Assembly: GCF_000209165.1 (NCBI RefSeq)
Contig: NC_009048.1
Span: 62,001 to 126,000, forward strand
DNA: 64,000 nucleotides
Direction of reading: 5' to 3'
Origin: Scheffersomyces stipitis CBS 6054
Taxonomy: Eukaryota > Ascomycota > Pichiomycetes > Serinales > Debaryomycetaceae
Translations under genes and position numbers: made by a program
In this document: positions 58,205 to 64,000 of the stretch, in pieces
Layout: every line of letters starts with the position of its first letter
How positions within the stretch are numbered: the stretch's first letter is position 1
The notes under the pieces: model-generated
Told to the model about the DNA's origin: nothing
Databases searched by the model: none
What the model saw: the letters and a program-made list of their open reading frames with translations, nothing else

Positions 58205-58613
58205 TTCTGAGCACCTTTTCTCTTCAACCTGATCGACTTTCTGCTGTCTGGATCTCTAGACCGCCTAGCACCCGTCCACGTTTGACAGCTTGAACATTTC
58301 CTTTGGCCTTGACACCGATACGCACTTTCCTGTCGCCGGTCACCATCCCCACTCGGACTTGTACCGTCTCCTTACTCGTTTGCTGAATTGAGAAGCTCCA
58401 GCAATTTCAGCAACGACCATCAGTTGGCTACCATAACTTCCACTGCCGATACTTGCACGTAGTAACTCCCAGTATCGCACGCCATAGTAGCTGCTAACTA
58501 CCTTTTAAACTCAGCAATCACTGTATTCCCCACTTGCTTCACAGTCCACGTACTTTTTTCACTGCTCTCAGCATTTTGTCCTACCCTGTACCAAAGATCA
58601 CAACTAGTCTACT

Positions 58614-59288
58614 ATGAGACAAGACACTATCAATAGCCAGAAGCTCCCTTCTCCCAAATTGGGTCCGCCCTCTCCATCAGAAGACACCGAGCCCGAATCG
58701 CCGACTCTGGAAAAAACAACAAACTATGGAACTAAAACCCCGCTGGGCAACCCAAGAATATACAACTGTAAACAGTGTAACAGAGCCTTCACCAGAGAAG
58801 AGCATTTGACCAGACACACCCTCAGCACCCACAACAAGTTGAAGCCCTTCACATGTGGCATCTGTTCACGACCCTTTTCCAGAAGAGACTTGTTGTTGAG
58901 ACATGCCAAAAACTTGCACCAGGGCTCTGAACTCGCTGTCAGTAGAATCAGAAAGCTGTACAAACGTAACGAAATCAACCAGTACCAGCATTCTACTGCA
59001 GCTGGCCATAATGAAGACGACGTGTCATCGCCATCTTCGTCAGGAAGTTCGCCTTCTAGTAGACGTAGCATAGATAACTCCGATATCTCATCGACGTTGT
59101 TATCCCCGGCCCCTTCAGTGATGACAGCTAACAGTGCCATTACAGGCAATTATAGCAGTGCCTCAGCCAAGATCGTAACAGCATCTGCAAACCCTACAGT
59201 ACCAGCACCAACACCTTCTTCCGGTAAAGACTTCGAGACGTCGGAAAAGAAACGCATGAAGATGTCGGTCAACATGTTGGTGAGTTAA
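58614..59288 (+). CDS. C2H2 zinc-finger transcription factor (Adr1-like fingers)
   Basis: 224 aa. Two adjacent C2H2 fingers: Cys52-x2-Cys55 ... His-x4-His (CKQCNRAFTREEHLTRHTLSTH) and Cys81-x2-Cys84 (CGICSRPFSRRDLLLRHAKNLH), joined by NKLKPFT. The RxEHLxRH and RRDLLxRH recognition helices resemble S. cerevisiae Adr1 and related stress or carbon regulators, but the protein is far shorter than Adr1, so no orthologue is named. The N-terminus is Pro/Ser-rich with SP sites; the C-terminus is Ser-rich with a final basic patch (SEKKRMKMSVNMLVS). The long upstream region and C/T-rich leader fit a regulated transcription factor. A possible GTGAGT donor overlaps the last codons (see findings). Confidence 0.85.
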   Translation: MRQDTINSQKLPSPKLGPPSPSEDTEPESPTLEKTTNYGTKTPLGNPRIYNCKQCNRAFTREEHLTRHTLSTHNKLKPFTCGICSRPFSRRDLLLRHAKNLHQGSELAVSRIRKLYKRNEINQYQHSTAAGHNEDDVSSPSSSGSSPSSRRSIDNSDISSTLLSPAPSVMTANSAITGNYSSASAKIVTASANPTVPAPTPSSGKDFETSEKKRMKMSVNMLVS

Positions 59289-59959
59289 TCTGGAGAGATT
59301 TTTCAGAATTGATTTCTAAAAGTTTCACTTCAGATTTGATATCTGTCTTGAAATCACATCGCTAGACTTCCATCACCTCCAATGCATTTTGCCTACATCT
59401 TTCTTACGGTGGGTTCAACATTCCCAAAATTATGACGGTTAACATGTGAGGCATGTTCTTTTTGTATCGGGTCACTTTCAACAACGGACACTTTCACTTC
59501 TCTAACGAATTACGATGATTACAGCAAATCAGCAAAACAAAACACACAAAACTAATCAAGAGATCTCAAAAAGGATTGTTAATTCTGAAAATCGATCATT
59601 GCGATCGCTGGTTTCACTTTACTATTGTTTTATATCAGATTACGTTTGTTATGGCAAACAGTTTGTTTATTTCTTCCCCTGGCTTGTGCCGTATTTATTT
59701 ATATCTGTATCTTTACAAATACTAGACATGATCTGGAACAGCAGTGTAGGAACAGTAGATGGTAACAGTAGGAGATATTAATAGCAGAGAGATAGTAGCC
59801 AACAGCTGGAAGGAATTATACAATACTGAATTATTTAATATCCCAGTCCATAGTGCAGGATTTTTCAATATATTCTGTAGATATTTCTCCAGCTTCTTCA
59901 TCAAATATCTGCAGATATTGGGCTATTACAACTAGAAATTCACATATTTGATATCATAG
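59289..59959. other. Intergenic: C2H2 gene 3' flank and URN1 promoter
   Basis: 671 bases, AT-rich. An 88-codon ORF at 59515 is hydrophobic-aromatic and A/T-driven, probably chance. No other feature was recognised. Confidence 0.5.
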
Positions 59960-61399
59960 ATGGCTTCAGAGTCCAAAATTGGATATCCCACGCGAGAGTA
60001 TAGAATCCCGTATGACAATTCTGCATCTCTGGACCTTCATACTGAATGGTACTTGATTCTCACTTCCAATAATTACCATTTCTATTTCAACAGGCTATTG
60101 AAACAGTCATACTGGCAATTGGCAGACATAGCTGCCGAATTCAAAGATGTCGACATCGAAGAATTTGTGCTGGCTATCAACTTCGATGTTATTTCTTTGA
60201 TGTTCGCCAGGAATGTGGGGCTTAAGGGTTTAGATGGCTACTATTTTGAAAAGCAGGATGCTGATCAAGACACGATAGAAGTAGAAGAGTTTGAAGAAGA
60301 GGAGGAAGAAATCAGGGAAAGCGATACTGGAGATGCAGAAGAAGTAGAAATCGACGTCGAAGCCAGAGACGGCATGATCAGAGAGTTCTTACTAGAAGAA
60401 GGGTACGAAGTAAAGGAAGAGAAAGCGGAAGATGAAGTCAAAGAAGAACCAAAAGCCCCAACGGGAATTTCTTTGGTTTCAGGATACTCTTCTAGTGAAG
60501 AGGAAGACGACGAATCTGGAGAAGAAAAACCTGCTGAGAAAGGAAGTAATTCTGTTGAAAAAAACGATCATCATGATATATCACAAGATAAAGAAGAACA
60601 AGTTGAAGAAGTTGACGATCTTCAATCTGATGAGTCTGATTCCGAAAATAGTGGCCTAGACCTCAATATTTCGGAAGATGAAGATGGCTCAGAAAGATTG
60701 CAAACGTCAGCAGTTACAGAATTCATAGAGCTTTTGGATATGTTTGCCGATCGAATAGACAAATACCAACCTTGGGATCTAATTGAAGAAGAATTGCTTC
60801 CTGACTTCGTCAAACATCCACAGTACTATGCCCTTGAACATGCTTCGCAAAGAGAGGAAGCATTTGACGAATGGTTGAAGAGTAGATCCCAGAAAGAAGA
60901 TAATTCTTCAGAGAAAGAAGTCACACAAGAACCTCCATTATATCCTACACCAACTTTGGACTTTTACCATTTCCTCCAAGATCATAAAAAGGAACTAAAG
61001 TCGGCTACATACCAGGAATTTTACAATAAGAACCACGAGCACATTAATGATGTAGATCTCGTGTCTAAGGAGAAAGAAGCGCTTTTCCGAAAATTCAAGA
61101 TCATGCTCCAGGACCAGACGGAATTCGAGAAGAGCGCTAAAAAATCGAAAGCATTATCCCCGGGAATCAACCTAAAGAGGTATAAGTTAGACGAGTTTTT
61201 GTCTACCCAAGAATCCGTCGAAATCCATCCCGGCCAATTACAGGAAATTACAAATAGCGGAAGTACAGACTACGGAAAATGGCTCGCATTAGCTAACAAA
61301 TTAAATCTCCGCAAGGAGTTAATTGAAAGCACTAAAAACTTCATAGTAGGTGACGAGAAGAGACTAGCAGCTTACCTAGATAAGTTTTCAAGTAATTGA
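59960..61399 (+). CDS. URN1: Splicing-associated WW/FF-domain protein
   Basis: 479 aa (S. cerevisiae Urn1 465 aa), a component found with the Prp19-associated spliceosome. A WW-like module spans about 28-60 (TEWYLILTSNNYHFYFNRL, LKQSYWQL). The motif ISLVSGYSSSEEEDD matches the LVSGY-Ser-acidic motif of Urn1. The FF domain lies about 253-310 (FIELLDMFADRIDKYQPWDL, PQYYALEHASQREEAFDEWL). Long Glu-rich stretches (VEEFEEEEEEIRE) lie between. The C-terminal region (TPTLDFYHFLQDHKKELK) is a helical domain of the kind following FF repeats. It begins just downstream of an AT-rich promoter; 170 bases separate it from CEM1. Confidence 0.88.
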   Translation: MASESKIGYPTREYRIPYDNSASLDLHTEWYLILTSNNYHFYFNRLLKQSYWQLADIAAEFKDVDIEEFVLAINFDVISLMFARNVGLKGLDGYYFEKQDADQDTIEVEEFEEEEEEIRESDTGDAEEVEIDVEARDGMIREFLLEEGYEVKEEKAEDEVKEEPKAPTGISLVSGYSSSEEEDDESGEEKPAEKGSNSVEKNDHHDISQDKEEQVEEVDDLQSDESDSENSGLDLNISEDEDGSERLQTSAVTEFIELLDMFADRIDKYQPWDLIEEELLPDFVKHPQYYALEHASQREEAFDEWLKSRSQKEDNSSEKEVTQEPPLYPTPTLDFYHFLQDHKKELKSATYQEFYNKNHEHINDVDLVSKEKEALFRKFKIMLQDQTEFEKSAKKSKALSPGINLKRYKLDEFLSTQESVEIHPGQLQEITNSGSTDYGKWLALANKLNLRKELIESTKNFIVGDEKRLAAYLDKFSSN

Positions 61400-61479
61400 T
61401 AACTGGATAATCCATAATGTTAGTCTTGTCTACTGGTAGAAACCCAGTACAACCGGATATTGGCTGCTGGAAGATCAGT

Positions 61480-61485
61480 CACGTG
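61480..61485. promoter_or_regulatory. CACGTG box upstream of CEM1
   Basis: GTCACGTGAA, 85-90 bases upstream of the CEM1 ATG, in the extended GTCACGTGA context. Cbf1 regulates respiratory and mitochondrial genes in several yeasts; binding here is inferred. Confidence 0.45.
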
Positions 61486-61569
61486 AATTTTCAACCCCGG
61501 AAATAAAATTGATTTATAATTTTTCAGTTCCCCGGATTCATAGATTTGTATAGTTATTCATCAACGGCA

Positions 61570-62889
61570 ATGGCTAATAGGGTGGTTGTGACGGGTCTCG
61601 GTGCCATTACTCCATTAGGCGTGGGAGTGACTCCCACCTGGCGGAATCTTCTAGCTGGTAAAAGTGGACTCATTTCCACTACTACTTTGCCTGACTATGA
61701 GTCTGGAGGATGGGCACAGATTCCATCGAAAGTGATCGGCAAAGTACCAGAAGGTTCTATAAACGACTATAAATGGCAAAGCCAGGACCACTTTGATAAA
61801 AGTGAAGCAAGACGTTTGGCGCTTTTTACCCAATACGGGATGGTGGCCTCGAAGGAAGCACTTGAAGATGCTAAATTACATAATTTAGAAGGTATAGACA
61901 AACGAAGATTTGGCGTAGCAGTTGGCAGTGGAATTGGTTCGTTCCACGATGTATATGAGAATCTGACACAGTTTTCACAGTCAGGATATAAACGAGTCCA
62001 GCCTCTTTTCATTCCGAAGTTGCTTACGAATATGGCTGCTGGAAACATTCTGATTAAGTATGGCTTACAGGGTCCGTTGCATGCTGTCTCTACAGCTTGT
62101 GCTACGGGTTTACATGCTATAGGAGATGCATACAACTTTATCAAGAACGACTATGCTGATGTGATGATCTGTGGTGGTACAGAATCTTCCATACATCCAC
62201 TAGCATTGGCAGGGTTTGCCCGAGCCAGATCTGTAGTCACAGACTTTAACGACGACCCACAGGCTGCCAGTCGTCCTTTTGACGGTAGTAGAAACGGATT
62301 TGTGTTGAGTGAAGGCTGTGGAATTGTTATCTTAGAGAGATTGGACCATGCCTTGAACAGAGGCGTAAAGCCCGATGAAATCTATGCTGAAATCAAGGGC
62401 TATGGCCTTTCTGGAGATGCCCATCACATCACGGCTCCTATGGAGACTGGCGAGGGAGCTTATCTTTCTATGAAGATGGCTGTGGATCGTAGTGCGATTT
62501 CTCCTGAACAAGTGGGCTACGTCAACGCCCATGCAACGTCCACTGTGATTGGCGATAGGGCAGAAAACAACGCCATTCTTCGTCTTTTCGGTGATAAAGC
62601 TACAGGCGTGGCTGTGAGTTCGACAAAGTCGTCCATTGGTCATTTGCTTGGAGCAGCTGGAGCCGTCGAGTCCATCTTCACTATCAAAGCAGTCAAGGAT
62701 TCGGAGATTCCCCCTACCTTGAACTTGGACACTGCTGGGGGCCACAAGGACGACAAGGCGGATAATTTTTCACATTTCGACTACGTTGCCAAGGTCAGCA
62801 AGAAGAAGGAACTCGACTACGCTTTATGCAATTCGTTTGGATTTGGCGGAGTGAATAGTACGCTTTGTTTTGGAAAGTTCAGAACATAG
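61570..62889 (+). CDS. CEM1: Mitochondrial beta-ketoacyl-ACP synthase (type II FAS)
   Basis: 439 aa from the ATG at 61570 (S. cerevisiae Cem1 442 aa). It condenses malonyl-ACP in mitochondrial fatty-acid synthesis, which supplies octanoate for lipoate. Seen: VVVTGLGAITPLG at the N-terminus; nucleophile Cys in VSTACATG; His in YVNAHATST; second His in SIGHLLGAAG; C-terminal FGFGGVN. The frame is open upstream of the ATG to about 61513 without another ATG, so a non-ATG start is conceivable, but S. cerevisiae Cem1 begins at the same place (M-x-x-RVVITGLG). Codon 161 (62050-62052) is CTG within AAGNI-x-IKYGLxGP, where the family has Ser. Confidence 0.95.
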   Translation: MANRVVVTGLGAITPLGVGVTPTWRNLLAGKSGLISTTTLPDYESGGWAQIPSKVIGKVPEGSINDYKWQSQDHFDKSEARRLALFTQYGMVASKEALEDAKLHNLEGIDKRRFGVAVGSGIGSFHDVYENLTQFSQSGYKRVQPLFIPKLLTNMAAGNILIKYGLQGPLHAVSTACATGLHAIGDAYNFIKNDYADVMICGGTESSIHPLALAGFARARSVVTDFNDDPQAASRPFDGSRNGFVLSEGCGIVILERLDHALNRGVKPDEIYAEIKGYGLSGDAHHITAPMETGEGAYLSMKMAVDRSAISPEQVGYVNAHATSTVIGDRAENNAILRLFGDKATGVAVSSTKSSIGHLLGAAGAVESIFTIKAVKDSEIPPTLNLDTAGGHKDDKADNFSHFDYVAKVSKKKELDYALCNSFGFGGVNSTLCFGKFRT

Positions 62890-63820
62890 ACAGAAGGGAG
62901 CGACGAGAAAAGACAAAACCATTAAAAGCCCTAAGGCATTAAGCATTAGTATTTAACGATTCTTATGATATCCACTATATATAATCTTATAATCTTACAC
63001 TACAGTTTTATGATCTTGAAACTATATGGAATCTTGTAGTTCCATGAACCCTGCGTTGATCTTGCTACCAAGTTACATGGAAGCTTCCCAATTCAGTTGC
63101 CACAGGTAAATTCATATGAATTCTTGTTCATAAATCTATATGGTTACATTTCAAGGATTGCCACACCACAGAATGGACTTAGTGTATAAATTCTGCCTAT
63201 ATAGAAACCACCAGTTTTAACAAATCGTCGTCTCTTCACTCTCCTAAACCTGCCCTGGTTGCACAGATACACCTCTGAAGTTCCACTTTACAACTTGACT
63301 CCACTGCAGCGTCCCCTTGGCTAACTTCTATGACTACATTGCGCCAGCCGAACTGCCACCGTTGGCTTCCTGAACCGGACCGAGCCTGTATACACCTGAA
63401 CCACATTATCTGGGAGGTGAAATTCACCTGTGATGATGTGATGGCTGCTGTTCACAAAACTGTGGATGCGAAAACTGCGACTAAATCGGAGCCAATTTTG
63501 CATCAATTTTTTTTCACACCAGAGCCACTATTTTGTAGAGAATGTCAGAAGCTGTTGGTGGCTTGCGATCGTGATTCGTTCGGCTCGGCTCAGACAGTTG
63601 GGCGGTTGAGTTTTTTTCTTGCCTGCTAGAGTTGCTGAATTAGTATGTGTGGATACTGTAGAATTCTTCCATAGGGATGCATATATATATATAGAATGAA
63701 GTCTGTGGTTGAACATCCTATATCTTGCGGTTCAACAATACTGTAGATCTTGTATTTCAGTTCTTTCTTTAGCATCCTTAGCTGACTTTTTCATATCACA
63801 GCACATCTTCATCATATCCG
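62890..63820. other. Intergenic: CEM1 3' flank and upstream of the last gene
   Basis: 931 bases. The first 350 are AT-rich with TATATATA-type elements (62970-63000). A short (AT)n run is near 63682-63692. A 99-codon plus frame at 63330 and minus frames opposite are not coding-like. Confidence 0.5.
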
Positions 63821-64000
63821 ATGCTGGCTACCATCGCTAAGACAAAACATATACGGAAGACCAAATCGGACTCCAAGAAACAAGAACATTTGAAGGCACA
63901 GCTCAATGCCCAGGTCCGACTTGAAGCATACAAGAAAGAACAGAGCGCAGAGGTTCCTAGGAGTATTTCATTCGACAAAAGGTCGCAATCGGCACTCCTG
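63821..64000 (+). CDS. Unidentified gene, 5' part (60 codons, runs off window)
   Basis: ATG at 63821 with an open frame to base 64000. Reading CTG as Ser the start is MSATIAKTKHIRKTKSDSKK. It is basic and polar (RKTKSDSKKQEHLKAQLNAQ, RLEAYKKEQSAEVPRSISFD) and may be helical from residues 20 to 45. I do not recognise it; the true start and identity need the sequence to the right. A 61-codon minus frame overlaps and is probably a shadow. Confidence 0.5.
   Translation, partial: MLATIAKTKHIRKTKSDSKKQEHLKAQLNAQVRLEAYKKEQSAEVPRSISFDKRSQSALL

Larger units (their letters stand above)
54869..58613. other. Long divergent region ATG9 / C2H2 factor
   Basis: 3.7 kb without a certain gene. Next to ATG9: TCATGTGACTCC (54973-54984). 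A CAATTG 12-mer array at 56217-56252, a 63-codon membrane-type ORF on the minus strand (56780-56971), a GC-rich island about 57300-57740, an 88-codon ORF on the minus strand (57938-58204) and a C/T-rich leader-like stretch 58205-58613 are the notable contents. Confidence 0.6.

Noticed and set aside
61522..61569. Spliced or non-ATG N-terminal extension of CEM1 (TTTTTCAG at 61520-61527)
   Set aside because: No TACTAAC branch point upstream, and the S. cerevisiae protein starts at the equivalent Met.

Overview
The window is nuclear DNA from an ascomycete yeast of the CTG-Ser clade, most likely Scheffersomyces (Pichia) stipitis or a close relative. Every recognisable protein is a budding-yeast orthologue, introns are few and carry GTATGT donors with TACTAAC branch points, and CTG codons fall where families have serine. 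The clearest case is the XPG-nuclease catalytic motif SND-[CTG]-D in the YEN1 orthologue; the CEM1 and NAS6 orthologues give two more. CTG should therefore be read as Ser, and conceptual standard-code translations carry wrong Leu residues. No tRNA, rRNA, transposon, CRISPR array or virus was recognised.

Layout. 0-9 kb: 5' part of MIS1 (mitochondrial C1-THF synthase, running off the left edge), a 1.4 kb upstream region with six TGACTC boxes, then the formin BNI1. 10-25 kb: a genome-maintenance stretch with a Pif1/Rrm3 helicase, listerin (RKR1/LTN1), the PP2A activator RRD1, Holliday-junction resolvase YEN1 and, divergent from it, the anti-recombinase SRS2. 25-33 kb: a small unknown gene, RDI1 (Rho-GDI), RBS1 (R3H/SUZ protein) and UFD2 (E4 ubiquitin ligase with a tiny first exon). 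33-40 kb: RPL35 (intron directly after the ATG), ARF1, NUS1. 40-49 kb: a Snf3/Rgt2-type glucose sensor, NAS6 (proteasome chaperone) and NCE102 (eisosome). 49-55 kb: NOP14 and ATG9. 55-64 kb: a 3.7 kb intergenic region with a GC-rich island, a two-finger C2H2 factor, URN1 (splicing), CEM1 (mitochondrial ketoacyl synthase) and the start of an unidentified gene.

These are single-promoter eukaryotic genes, so there are no operons. Functional links are at pathway level: helicase, resolvase and anti-recombinase in 15 kb (two with a PCNA-binding motif), two Rho-pathway genes (BNI1, RDI1), and three ubiquitin-proteasome genes (RKR1, UFD2, NAS6). The most checkable novelties are the PIP boxes, the TGACTC cluster upstream of MIS1, the Cbf1/Tbf1-like pair upstream of RPL35, the GC-rich island at 57.3-57.8 kb, and several small ORFs that standard annotation would miss. 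I saw no wholly new multi-gene system.
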